64,000 nt of DNA from NCBI GenBank assembly GCA_946699065.1, contig CAMPDV010000005.1:1240001-1304000 (forward strand), written 5' to 3'. This stretch comes from Loxodes magnus (Eukaryota > Ciliophora > Karyorelictea > Loxodida > Loxodidae). Positions 35,870 through 46,390 of this stretch are shown here, in pieces; position 1 is the stretch's first letter, and each line of letters opens with the position of its first letter. Both the position numbers and the translations under genes were made by a program. The notes under the pieces were generated by a model. It was given only the letters and a program-made list of their open reading frames with translations, did no database searches and was not told where the DNA came from.

Positions 35870-36546
35870 CTTTCATTATAAATTATATTTTCTATTTATG
35901 CTATATAATTCTATTTTCTTTTCAGTATTTTTAATTCAACTTTTGAAACTTGTAACAGCGTTGCAGAAATTTCTTTGCATATTGCAAAAATAATATTTTT
36001 CCTTTCTTACCTTTGTTTCTTTGCCTTATAGTGTATCTATTTTTACCATATCCTCATTTAGATCTTTAAATGAAGCCTGATTTTATAGTCGTTTCTGTTT
36101 TTAGACTAATTGTTCTATTCAGTATTTTACTATTTTTGATTTCTTGTAATAATTATGTGATTATTTATGCAATCTTTTCAGCAAATTTCAGAAGGAACTA
36201 GTCCAACCTTTAAGATATAAACCTGTTATTTTTATTTCTTCTTGCTTGTTGAAGTTGTCCATAAGTTTCTAATCATCTTTTTTAAGTTTCTAGACCTCTT
36301 CCTAGAGTTTTAGCATCACTTTAACTGGTTATTACTTGAACTTATATGTTCCTCAGTAGGTGAATTCCAATACCCCTTGCTGAAAGAAATTATAAGCTAA
36401 TTTCCTAGTCTTATTTTTCGGATACCGAGTCAAAGCCTATATGTGATCTTCATCCTAGTTTTTCCCTAGTCCTAGAGATAATAGGATTTTACATACTCCT
36501 AATTTTTGGGAACGGCAAGAAATCCTTATCATATGTCTTCCGCCAT
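35870..36546 (-). pseudogene. Gag-like ORF1 of a LINE-type element, frameshifted
   Basis: ATG complement at 36544-36546 opens MAEDIWQGFLAVPKNQEYVK (TGA as Trp). Further pieces in shifted frames are VMLKLQEEVQKLKKDDQKLM and QKQKRLQNQASFKDLNEDMV, both with counterparts in the copies at 12136 and 33736. No zinc knuckle was found, and the element is inactive. Confidence 0.55.
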
Positions 36547-36618
36547 ATTTGAAATAAAATAATTATTAATTGATTAAATAAATGCACTTTAATCATATTT
36601 TATTATATATATAAAATG

Positions 36619-36749
36619 AATGTCCGCCGCGTCTGAAAAATTAGTAGGTAAACTGCGCAATGTATACTGCATTGCGAGTAATCTCGCACTAGATACCACC
36701 ACGGAGAAGGGTGGATAAGCTCAGTTGAGCCATGCCTAAGGGACTCAAA
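36619..36749 (+). repeat. Structured repeat, copy S1 (5' module only)
   Basis: GC-rich compared with its surroundings. It contains a perfect 7-bp hairpin (CGCAATG at 36656-36662 pairing with CATTGCG at 36670-36676), a 5-bp hairpin (CCACC at 36696-36700 with GGTGG at 36710-36714) and a GCTCAGTTGAGC stem. It aligns with the first 130 bp of S2 and S3, with AGTAATCT-GCACTAGAT conserved in S1 and S2. After GGGACTCAAA the similarity stops. Probably a noncoding RNA-derived or ribozyme-like module. Confidence 0.6.
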
Positions 36750-38280
36750 TTTTTGATTTTAAAACAAAGGAGAAGAGAAGAATTATTAACTTTTAATCTG
36801 TGATAAGCAAAAAAGTTGATATCACATTAATTTATTATGTTATGCTATCTAAATTTAAGCAAAATTTATCTATAATTTTATATAACTGAAACGAGTAACT
36901 TTCTCAGCTAATAATAACTTATAAGAAATAGACTTATTATCTACTTCAACAAATTTCTTAATTATTGATGATAAATTAAATTGAACTTCTATAGTTAAAG
37001 ACATAAAATTTAAATAGCTAATGTCAATAATTAATAAAAGGATTAACAAGCTTGATTAGAAATTTTAGCTTTAAATAAACAAATTAAACAAACACAATTA
37101 ATAAAATTGCGAAAAATACATATCCTAATAAGATGTAATATAGCAAAAAATAATAAATTAAAAGGCAATAAGTATGACTTTAAAATTATAAAGTATTATA
37201 AGAAATTAGTTATAAAATAATATTCTTTTTACTAAAATTATGTCTATGGTAAACTCCTCATAATACTAGAATATTTAAGCAAAAAATACTTTTATCTAAA
37301 CATATTATTTAATTAAAATATTTAAAATTTACAAATTTATAAAGACCAAAAAATAAAGCAATACAACCAAATTTTGCATAATATCTATATTAGGAGATAT
37401 CAAAAAACAAATTTAAATATAGCAGAATAAATCAATTCTATATCATAGAATTGATTTATCAAAAATTAATCAAATTTTAGTATTAATATATCAACTAAGA
37501 AAAATAATATTTTAAGTGCCTTAAGTATTTAATCACAAGAGAAAAATATAGATGCTTTAGAGTCTTAATTAAAATTTAAGAAATATATTATTAATTTTTC
37601 TACTAAAAACTGATAAAATGGTTAATAGAATTGTTCTGATTTTTTGATGTAATTAATTAGATATAAACCTAGCTTTTCAATAGTAGTATGGATATTCTTG
37701 AAGGAAACATGAATAAAATTATATAAAAACTTTACAAGAAAAATTAATGAGTAAAAAGAATAATAAAAGGAAGTGCGAAAATTTTAACTTGCTATTTCAA
37801 ATTATTTTTGCTTAATTTTAGAAGCTAATTAAATAAGGAATCTTAAAGATATTCACAGTATGTAATGTTTAATGAAAAAGGTAGAAAAATTTCAAATAAT
37901 TAATATTTTGAATAAGGTATTTAATACAATGGAAAAAGTGAAATTTAAATAGATTAACAATTTTATGAAAATAAAATACCTTAGAAATATAAATTTTGAT
38001 TCTGAACATGGTAAAAGAGTATTCATATTAGTAATTAAATAAGGATAAAGAATTTTTGTCTTATGAAAGTGAGCACCCTAAGGATTTAAAAAACATTTTA
38101 AAGATTAAAAATGAGAAAAATAAAGAAAGACATATAAAAATTAATGGATTATTTTTAAATATTTTAATGTATAAAGAAAATTGTTTAGATAATTATCAAT
38201 AAACGAAGATTGGTAAAAAGGAATTTTCTCAAATTTTGGTGAATGAAGAATTTTATACTTAATTAATATTACAGAAACTA
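36750..38280. other. AT-rich region with a protein-like frame cut by a LINE tail
   Basis: Mostly noncoding in appearance. Between about 38068 and 38290 the + strand reads SEHPKDLKNILKIKNEKNKE... and EFSQILVNEEFYTQLILQKL, then runs into the LINE 3' end at 38306. This may be an exon of an older gene broken by the insertion. No identity assigned. Confidence 0.35.
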
Positions 38281-38289
38281 GAATAAATG

Positions 38290-40090
38290 GATAAATTTGA
38301 TTATAGAGCGCGTAGTACCTCGTTGGTGCGCAGCTCTTTCCATATTTCAATAAAAATCAGTTTCTTCAACTAGGCCCTCAGATAATAGAAATTTTTCTTT
38401 TATTAGTTACATATCTTCATTATTTTCATCTACATTATCTCTTGTTCTTATGTCTTCTATCTATCCACACTTTATTAGATCTTTATTGCAAGCTTAATTT
38501 ATTTTTTCTTACATATCTTGCTAATTCTTTTCTTCTTAATCAAGCTTTTATAAACTCATAAAAATTATCCTTTTCCTGCTCTATAGTATTTTCCTATTTC
38601 TTTCAATAATATTTCCAATATTTTCTCAGTTACTATTTTCTGCTGCTTTTCATATCATTCATTTTCTTTTATCTGCAATTTCCAATTTGTACTTTAATAC
38701 TCATTAGGTTAAATTTTTTATTACATCATCTAATTATTCCCATTCACTTATTAAGGTTAGGTCATCTGCGTATGCTAAACATCCTGCATATATTTCTTAT
38801 GTTCATCTCTCTTCTTTTTTATAATCTATCGTAATTCCTAGCTTTTAATCTTCCAAGCTATGGAGAAGTCTTGCTATTATCAAGTTAAATAGTCTGGCGA
38901 CGCTATACTTCCCTATTTAATACTTTATTTGTCACGAATGATTTTGCTATTTAATCATTGATTTTAAGTTTTATTTCTTCTTCACAGTAGAATTTTGCTA
39001 GAAGTTTAATTATCTATTCCGGTACTTTTAGATCGTCTAGGATTTATCAATATCTTTTTTTTGCACCGAGCCATAAGCTTTTTAATATCAGCAAATATTA
39101 GAAAAAAATCTTTTTTTTTCTGCAATGATTATTCCTATACTGTTCTTAGATTGAAAATTAATAGTGCGAATGGTCTACCTTTTTTGAAACGATATTATTA
39201 TTCGCTTTCATCATTATGAAGATATCCCTACAATTGCTAGAAAATTCATGCGCCGACAATTTTTAAAGCATGATTCAATAAAAAGATTGGTTTATATTTA
39301 ATTGGGTTCATCTATCCTCTTTTTTGTATATTAATATTATATATTATTATTTCATCTCATAAGGTATTATACCCTCTTAATTTATACTAGCTATCATTTT
39401 GCAAGTTACTTATATTAATTTTTTTCCAGCCTGCTAAAATTGTTCCTTACTTATATTTCATCAGGTCCTGCTGCTTTTCATTTCGCCAACTAGTTAATGT
39501 TTCTCAAATTTCATATTCGTTTACCACTATTTATCTCTCTTTTAAGAATTTAGTTGGTAACGTATTATCACCATCTTCATATAACTACTATCATTCATCC
39601 CTGAAATTTTTAACATCTTCTTTTGATAAGGGTATTCACTAATTGTTTTTTCTATTAAGCAGTTTTTTTTTAGATTCTTCCACATTTCTGTCAGGTTTCC
39701 TTTATTTACATTGTCCATAAATATGTTAAGCTAATTACTTTTATCTTTTTTTCTTGATTAAATGTATTCCTGTCTTACTCTTTGGCATTCTCTATATTTC
39801 TCGTTTCATTGATTTCCATTTATTTTTTCATTATTCTTTATCCTTTATTTTAATTGTTCGCTGTATTTTCTGAATATTTTATTACACTATTTTGTTATTT
39901 CTTAGCATTTATATATCTAAAATTTTATGTTTTAACTGTTCCACATTCAATTAAAATTATTATAATAATATACTTAAAAGTTAAAGATTTTGCATGCTCT
40001 TGAGTACCTTCACCAATTTTTTCATGGAAGAATATCACGACCATTTTTTGGTTGGTAGGATATTACTAATAATTAGCTTCAGTTCTTGAT
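38290..40090 (-). pseudogene. LINE ORF2 reverse transcriptase with 3' hairpin tail, frameshifted
   Basis: On minus, KAAGPDEI (39457-39478) is the conserved KAxGPDxI start of a LINE RT and GCLAYADDLTLISEW (around 38761-38790) is motif C with an intact YADD. They are about 700 nt apart, as expected. Pieces upstream (KFLKERQIVVNEYE, NEYEIQETLTSW) fit the region before RT. Frames change several times, so it is inactive. It ends in the hairpin at 38306-38336 followed by a TTTAT-type tail, the same 3' end as the Gag-only elements, which makes this the best candidate for their autonomous partner family. Confidence 0.75.
38306..38336 (-). repeat. Shared 3' hairpin of the LINE/Gag/SINE elements
   Basis: GAGCGCGTAG at the left pairs with TGCGCAGCTC at the right around a CCTCGTTGG loop. 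Equivalent hairpins lie at 26366-26393, 32824-32848, 35201-35230 and 41741-41772. In element orientation each is followed, closely or after a short link, by an AT-rich TTTA-type tail, except at 32824, where other sequence follows. Confidence 0.75.
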
Positions 40091-40395
40091 AAAGTTTTTT
40101 ATTAGTGAGCTCTATTTTCAGTTATTAAGAGTTTATTCATCATACTTTATGTTCTTTGTTGTTCTCTTATCTTTAATTATTTTTAGACTCAGCAATGTCA
40201 TAAAATATGGTAATTTGAATGGTAATACCAGCAACCTTCGATTTATTTTTCCTGGATTTATTTCTAAAATATTTTTTTCAATTTCTCTATTCTTTTTGTA
40301 AATTTGTGTTCGTTTTTCTTCTAATCATGTTAAAATTCAATTAATATATTTTAGTCTTTTTCAATAACCATATTTTGTTATTATATATACAAAAA
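40091..40395. other. Degenerate upstream part of the minus-strand LINE
   Basis: Minus-strand Lys/Asn/Gln-rich pieces are probably ORF1/ORF2 remnants. A block around 39960-40050 (minus: GGTCGTGATATTC... to CATGCAAAATC) resembles 46391-46500 downstream of another Gag ORF, so it is likely a shared spacer of this element family. Confidence 0.45.
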
Positions 40396-41226
40396 CTGGC
40401 TGGCTTCAAGAAAGGTTTTTTTACCACCTCCTCAGAGTAGGAGAGAAAACCTGAAGCATCATCTCTAACCACGTCTTAGCTTTAACTAACCCACTCTTCT
40501 TCCTAAGATTTATTAAATCCTCAGAAAATAATTTTTGAAAACCTCTAAAAAATGCAAAATGATAATAACGAACTTTCCATACAACTTAATTCACTGAAAG
40601 AATAAATCTAATGCCTGATCAATAACGTGAACACGCTAAGATAAGAAAATAGTAACTAGAAGACTGAACTCAGCAATCATCCTTAGTTATTAGAATTTAA
40701 CTAGAGAATCAAGCAGACAGAAGAAAAATTAAACTAATTAGCTGAGATTACTGAGAGTCTGTTTCTAAAAAATCTCTCTCACAACGATCCTATGGATATA
40801 GAGCCAGCAATTCAACCAGCAAAAAGAAATAGAATGAAGGAAAAACCTAAATGCTGGTTCTGCAGAAAACCTGGTCATTTTGTAAGACAATGCTGGAAAT
40901 ATTAAAATAAACAAAATGAAGAGAATAAAAAAATTTAAAAAACATTGAATAAATTAAGCAGATTGTATGTTACTCAAGAGGGTAAAATTTATAAACTTAA
41001 GATAACAAACGTAAAAAATTAGTAAATCGGTCCTGAAGAAAATATATGATTTAGACCCTAGTAAATAATTGGAAAAGAACTAGATTTTAACCAAATTCCT
41101 ATAATAAAACCTGGAGAAAAAAGTAATAGTCGATATGTAATAAAGAAGCATAAGACAGAAGAAGACTATGAAAAATATATACAGAATTCCTTTTTTTTTA
41201 AACATTTATAAACATTATATCAGTGA
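40396..41226 (+). CDS. Gag-like ORF1 with CCHC zinc knuckle, 276 codons open, ATG start replaced by CTG
   Basis: One frame from 40396 to TGA at 41224-41226. The first codons, CTG GCT GGC TTC AAG AAA GGT TTT TTT, align with the ORF1 start MSGFKPGFF, so the ATG has become CTG. The first in-frame ATG is near 40551. Layout: conserved head (about residues 1-15), Ser/Thr/Gln linker, coiled coil (about 50-125, NELSIQLNSLKEQIQ), DPMDIEP, knuckle CWFCRKPGHFVRQC (CX2CX4HX4C, about 155-170), then a basic C-terminal domain (YVTQEGKIYKLKI...). The open frame without other damage suggests a recent element that either lost its start or uses a downstream or non-ATG start. The 3' hairpin follows at 41741, and there is no RT. 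Confidence 0.7.
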
Positions 41227-41284
41227 TGATCCTAATGAAAGGTGGTACCACGATAATTTAATTTATTTATTTTATTTATATTAT

Positions 41285-41590
41285 TTTTTAAAACCGCCAT
41301 AGTTGTTCGAAGGTGAACAACAAGGTCATCTTCATCAGAAGTTGGGGAAGTTAAGTACCCTAATCGACTTTATGTCTTCCTCTGCTTTGGTTTTACCTCG
41401 AGACATAAGATTCTTAGACCTTCGACACTGGCTTGGCTTCGTTTATTTTTAATTCTGGAACTAAAAAGAAATAATATTGCGAGCTTCAACAGAGGTGAGG
41501 AATTTAAGTACCCATAATTGACACATGTCGTCCTCTGCTTTGGTGATGCAATGAGACACAATCCTGCCATGTCCTTGGACCTCCAGCAAG
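41285..41590 (+). repeat. GC-rich structured block with two degenerate 95-bp units
   Basis: Unit 1 (41338-41431) and unit 2 (41487-41585) share AAGTACCC(T)AAT-GAC, TGTC-TCCTCTGCTTTGG and later CTTGGACC/CTTAGACC-like blocks. A perfect 7-bp hairpin, GTTGTTCGAAGGTGAACAAC, precedes them at 41302-41321. Within unit 1, TATGTCT (41371-41377) pairs with AGACATA (41401-41407). GC content is clearly above the surrounding DNA. It is likely an RNA structure in the 3' UTR of the element. Confidence 0.6.
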
Positions 41591-41614
41591 TATTAAAGAT
41601 TACGAGTATTCTAA

Positions 41615-41732
41615 AATTATATCAGTATTGAACATTTTTATCTCACTGAATAATTATACCAGTATTGAACAAGGTTTATCAGTATCTGATAATTTTATCA
41701 GTAACAAACATTCTTGTCAGTATGAAACATTT
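41615..41732 (+). repeat. Tandem 19-20-bp repeat, about five units
   Basis: Imperfect units around TATCAGTATTGAACATTTT, TACCAGTATTGAACAAGG, TATCAGTATCTGATAATT, TATCAGTAACAAACATTC and TGTCAGTATGAAACATTT, just before the 3' hairpin. Confidence 0.65.
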
Positions 41733-41804
41733 TTTTTTAAAGAGCTGCGCACAACGAGAGAGCTACGCGTTCTATAATCAAATTTATTTATTTATTTATT
41801 ACTA

Positions 41805-42166
41805 TTGAATGTGATTGCTCATAAATTTACTGTTCTGTTACTAAGTTACTTTAGATCAACTGATGACGTAGTATTAATAACTTATTATTTTATTCATCAA
41901 TATTTTTCATAAATCTCTAATTTTTTCTCGTTAATAGTAAATTATTTATTCAAATTTTTAGATTAGTTTTAGATTTGGCCTTGCTTATTTTAGAGTTGTT
42001 GGTCAATTTCATTTTAGGCTATCTTATCTTTTTAGTTCCTATCATAATTATATCTTCTGATAAAGAACTTTATTTCTCTTGTTTCTAATGCTTTTTCCTA
42101 TCTCTTTGGTCGTTTTTCTCCTTAATTTCTAATTTAATTAATCTAGAATCGACCAGATTATTTCAT
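41805..42166 (-). pseudogene. Decayed Gag-like ORF1 fragment
   Basis: ATG complement at 42164-42166 opens MKQSGRFQINQIRNQGEKRP, which parallels MDQSLRLSKNQLRNLKRKAA of the ORF1 at 47217. The reading then passes consecutive TGA codons near 41910 and ends at the tail of the neighbouring + strand element. No zinc knuckle remains. Confidence 0.5.
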
Positions 42167-42663
42167 TTTATTTTTTGAGAAAAAATGTAATGGCTCAAAT
42201 TTTAAAATTTGGATAAGATTAATTATAACCACTACAAGCAAGTATAAAATTATGTAGAATATTAAAGAAAAGTGCGTTAATTGCTACACCACATACCTAA
42301 ATCTTTAGATATTTTACCTAAATAATGGACATAACCAAATAAAATAGAGACGGTAACTAATTAAGCATTAAATAAGCATTTTAACTTTTAATATTTTAGC
42401 GTGAATCCTTTAATAGGATTATCACGAATTAAACAGATAAGAACAGGGAAAAATAAATTCTTTATATGAAAACTATTTGTCAGAAAAGTAGATATTATAA
42501 TTTTATACAGTCTAATAAAACATTGTTCTACATTTAAAATATTTATAAGGAATTATATATAAAAAATTAAAGAAAATTAATCAGAATTTATATGAAAATA
42601 GAATTAAAAAATAAAATAAGATTAAAACAAATCTTGGAAACTTTTGAATGAAGATTGTTAACC
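42167..42663. other. Spacer before cassette C
   Basis: AT-rich; no gene supported. Confidence 0.4.
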
Positions 42664-43300
42664 ATATACATTAAAAAGATAATAGGAAATACAGCCACAA
42701 TAAAAATGAAAAGCAGAACATGTTTAAAATTTAGAAAAGCTAAAATTATATAATTTAAGCTGATAATATAAATATTCATAGATCTAATATTAAAAATAAA
42801 TAATGAACGTAAATAAATACTTTTGGATATCATAATTGATTAGTTAAGAGAGAAATTTGCTGAACATAATATAAAAATTAGTTATAAAGGTTTAAAATAT
42901 TCATATTTAGTAAATTAAGTTGAATATTAATAAAGCTTATAGATAGAAAATTACTATTATATTTTTAAATATAATAGTAAAAATAAAAAAGGGAACTAAA
43001 GTAGATGAATCTAACTATACTTATTTATCTAAAATATAAATATTTATTTTACAAGACTACTCCAGTTCATTATAAACATAAAGATTTAGTAATACTCCTA
43101 CTTACTTTTACATCTATAACTATGATACTATAATTAATAGATAAAGGATATGAGTTACTGGAATATATGGATAATATGCAAGCTTAATTGTTAAAAGTGA
43201 AGATAAAAATATAGACTAATGAGGTATGTGAAAAGCTTCTTTTTGTCTACTTAGTAGTTTCTTAATTGTGGTATAATTTAAATAATTTGGTTAATTTAAA

Positions 43301-44220
43301 ATGGGATCTATGTGCTCCAGAGAATCTGGGTGCAATAAAGTAAAGTTGGTCGATAGTGCAATTAAAGAAAGCCATATAATATAACCCTTGAGCCTTGAAT
43401 TTAATTAGATAAACAAAGCTTATGATACTGAAAATTGGTAACTATTAGGGAGTTTTATTTTTTCTAGTGAAGAAATAACTGATTAAAACATTGATATTGA
43501 TGAACATTGTTGAAACGAATTTCCTTAAACTTATGGACAACTTGCTTTATTCTACTTAGCAAGGTTTCTGGAAAACCCAAATATGAGGATTGTTATTAGG
43601 AGTGATGATAGCAATGTGGATTTGGTGAAAAACTTATTGATCACTTTGAAAGATTAAAGTGAAATAAGTAAAAATTACTCACTAATCTGCTTGTAAAACC
43701 TTACAATGCAAGTGCCTGAATAAAGCAAAATTTGAAAGAGAAACTTGGAAGATTTAATCTTAAAATGTAATATTTTAAAAGAGATTGAACCTTTTATTCA
43801 ATCTCAGAATGAAAATGTAAGAATGGAAGCTTCTAATTTATTAATGAATCTCTATCAACGCAAACCAAGTGTATAGAAAACCTATTTTTTTCTCTAAGGC
43901 TATGCCAAAGAATTGCTACATTTGCTCCACACTTTTAGCAAAACTAACTACGTTATCAAGCAAACTCAAAATCTCTTAGTTCTACTTAAAGTAAGTCATT
44001 TATTCAGGATGCAGATGATAAAGTTCTCTAATATAATGTTAGGTAAATAAAATCCCTCAATGTAGAGTAATTCATTTATACTACTCTATAAAGAGCTTAA
44101 TAGAAGAACCAATAAGAAAGAGAAGCCATATACTAAGTCCTCTAAGACTTTTCTAATCACCTTGATGCTACTGGATAAATTTGGGAACATTTAAAAGTCA
44201 AACTGTAGTCTGATAAGTGA
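43301..44220 (+). CDS. Armadillo/HEAT-like protein, predicted N-myristoylated, 300 aa (copy C)
   Basis: Same structure as copy A with a constant offset of 34480: ATG 43301, 17-nt intron at 43991-44007, TGA 44218-44220. I noticed no nucleotide difference from copy A within this gene. MGSMCS start and helical repeats as in copy A. Confidence 0.7.
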
Positions 44221-44552
44221 ACACTTTCTATTTATTAAGATATTATTTCAAGCTTACACTCTTATATTGGCTTTACTTATATTTGATTAAAGCTACTATG
44301 AATAATATTCTTATTAATGAGAAAGATTTAAAGTATAAACTCATTAAAGCTATTAGCATATAAAGCTTAAGAAGCTTATTATTATCTTTAATATAATAGT
44401 TTAAATAATCTAGCTAAAGCCTTTTAAGAGTTAGGAAATCTTTATATATAACTAAATATAAATTATTATAAGTATATTGATATGCTTTATAAATGATTGA
44501 AACAGATATTTAGAAGTATAAAATACTTTAAATAAAAACATTTCAAAATAAA

Positions 44553-45566
44553 ATGGAAAACTAAATTAATAAATAAGCTTAGTTCATTAAAGTTTTAGCT
44601 CTTAGAAACTTTGCAAAGCAGCAATCTACAAGCAGTACTTTGTCGTTAATCAAAAAGTTTGGGCTGCTGTTTCTTAAGTGAGAATTACTTCCTAATTTGT
44701 TCTATAATAAAGTGAAATATCACATCATATAATATAACTCTTAAATTCTAGTTACTTACAATGCGACAAAAAACACATAATCTGAATGGAATCTTAGTAA
44801 TTTAAATTAAATAGGCGAACATTATAGTTACATTGAGTAAATAAGTTAATAGAAATTGATTATTACAGGATCCTATTATAGTAGACTAGAATTAGATTAA
44901 AAGTAAATCTAGATTGTCTAAATTAAGAATAAGAAAGTAACGTCAAACTAAAATCAAGAAAATTAACAAACTTATGAAAGTTAAGGAATTGTAGAACTTC
45001 ATTAAATGCATGATAAGCGAGCTGCTCATAAATCAGCTTACGATTAAAAAGAATTATTGTATCTTGTAGGAGGATATTCATGCAAATCAACTGAAGTATT
45101 CAATATTAGAACAAAATAGTCAATAAAATTAGAAAATTTACCTTTTAAGCTTGAAAATTACACTGCAGGTTGTGCTTATTAAAATTAATAAGTTTTTTAA
45201 TTTGGAGGGTATGATTAAGGAAAAATAGATAAAATATTTTACTTTGATTGTTTCAAAGAAAATTGGTTCCAGCATGAAACTTCTTTTGCAAATAGCTCAA
45301 ACTTTTTCACAGCAAATTATGTTGATTAAATGCAAAATATAATGATTTTTAATAATGAATCTCCTCAAATTAAGACTAGTGTCTTTGATACGAAAAAATT
45401 GGTAGAGCATGGGGATCTATTTCCGACATCTCATAATACAAATTATTGCTGATATAATTTTCATAGTTGCTTAAATAATTTGTATATGTTTAATAAAGAC
45501 TATACTATTTCAATTTATTCACTGAAAAATGGAACATGGGATAAAGCAAGTAAAACAATCGTGTGA
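44553..45566 (+). CDS. Kelch-repeat-like protein, 337 aa (copy C)
   Basis: ATG 44553 to TGA 45564-45566, same length as copy A and fully open. It differs from copy A at about nine positions, for example CTGCTG for CTGCTA near 44667 and GATCTA for GATCAA (Gln to Leu) near 45417. The kelch blades are as described for copy A. Confidence 0.75.
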
Positions 45567-45628
45567 TTTAGATTTAATTTAACTCTTAACTCAATAAAAA
45601 ACCTAAAATCTTAATTTAATTTTAAATA

Positions 45629-46390
45629 TCCCAAGAATTAATTGAGATTTAAATAATAAGTTTATTAGTATAAATTCTTACAAAAACCAAATTTAATTCT
45701 TTTTATATTTTAAAATTTGAATATGTAATGATTAAAGGATAAAATTCATAAATAAATTATGGAATAAAATCTAAAGGCAAAATTAAATATTTTATTTCAA
45801 ATTAATTAGAAGATTATTTTTAGGAATCTAATTTATATAAATTCAAAGCTTTCTTTTTCAAATTTATCTTTGTATAAAACTAAGAATGGTAAATCGTTAA
45901 TTGCCAGATATATAATTTTCATTTTATGTTAGTATAATATACTTAAAGCTCTCTTAAACAAACTATTTTGAGAGGATTCATTTTTCTTAATTTATAAATG
46001 TAGCAAAAGAAAAATTAATTTATTTTCCTTTAATTTCATAAAGTTATCACTCTTTTAAGTATTAAAATATAAATATATTATCTCACAAATATTTGTTCAG
46101 TTATTTTATATTTTAGGTATTAACTTGGCTATCTTCCTTATTTAAATTCTTAAAAAAGATTTAATTTTAGAGGATTCACCTTTTTTACATTTGGAAATTA
46201 TATGCTTCTAAAATCAATTTTTTGAGAATCATTTTTGATTTTTAGATTTATTTTTCATGGTTTTCTTGTTTGATTTTAGAAGACAATATTGTAAAAAATT
46301 AATTATATACATTAAGTTATTTTCTATTTTAATAAATAAGCTAAAATAATTCCTTCTAAGATGAAAAGTCCTAAAATAATTAAAAGATAA
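45629..46390. other. Flank of cassette C
   Basis: AT-rich. 45830-46130 is distantly similar to 11345-11535 downstream of cassette A. No gene supported. Confidence 0.35.

Larger units (their letters stand above)
40396..41805 (+). mobile_element. Gag-only LINE-derived element (non-autonomous)
   Basis: It consists of the ORF1 (40396-41226), a GC-rich duplicated block (41285-41590), a 19-20-bp tandem repeat tract (41615-41732), the shared hairpin (41741-41772) and a TTTATTTATTTATTTATT tail (about 41782-41800). No RT is present, so it would need another element's enzyme. Its tail abuts the 3' side of a decayed, opposite-strand ORF1 (41805-42166), into which it may have inserted. Confidence 0.65.
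42664..45628 (+). repeat. Armadillo/kelch cassette, copy C (direct)
   Basis: A 2965-bp block matching copy B (inverted) end to end and copy A over its core. The left edge lies near ATACATTAAAAAGATAATAG, the right edge near CTTAATTTAATTTTAAATA. Confidence 0.85.

Noticed and set aside
36720..36750. AAGCTCAGTTGAG resembling a tRNA A box
   Set aside because: No matching B box at the right distance and no cloverleaf, so it is not called a tRNA or tRNA-derived SINE.
41615..41732. Regularly spaced repeats as a CRISPR-like array
   Set aside because: The units are contiguous and degenerate with no spacers, in a eukaryotic context: a minisatellite.
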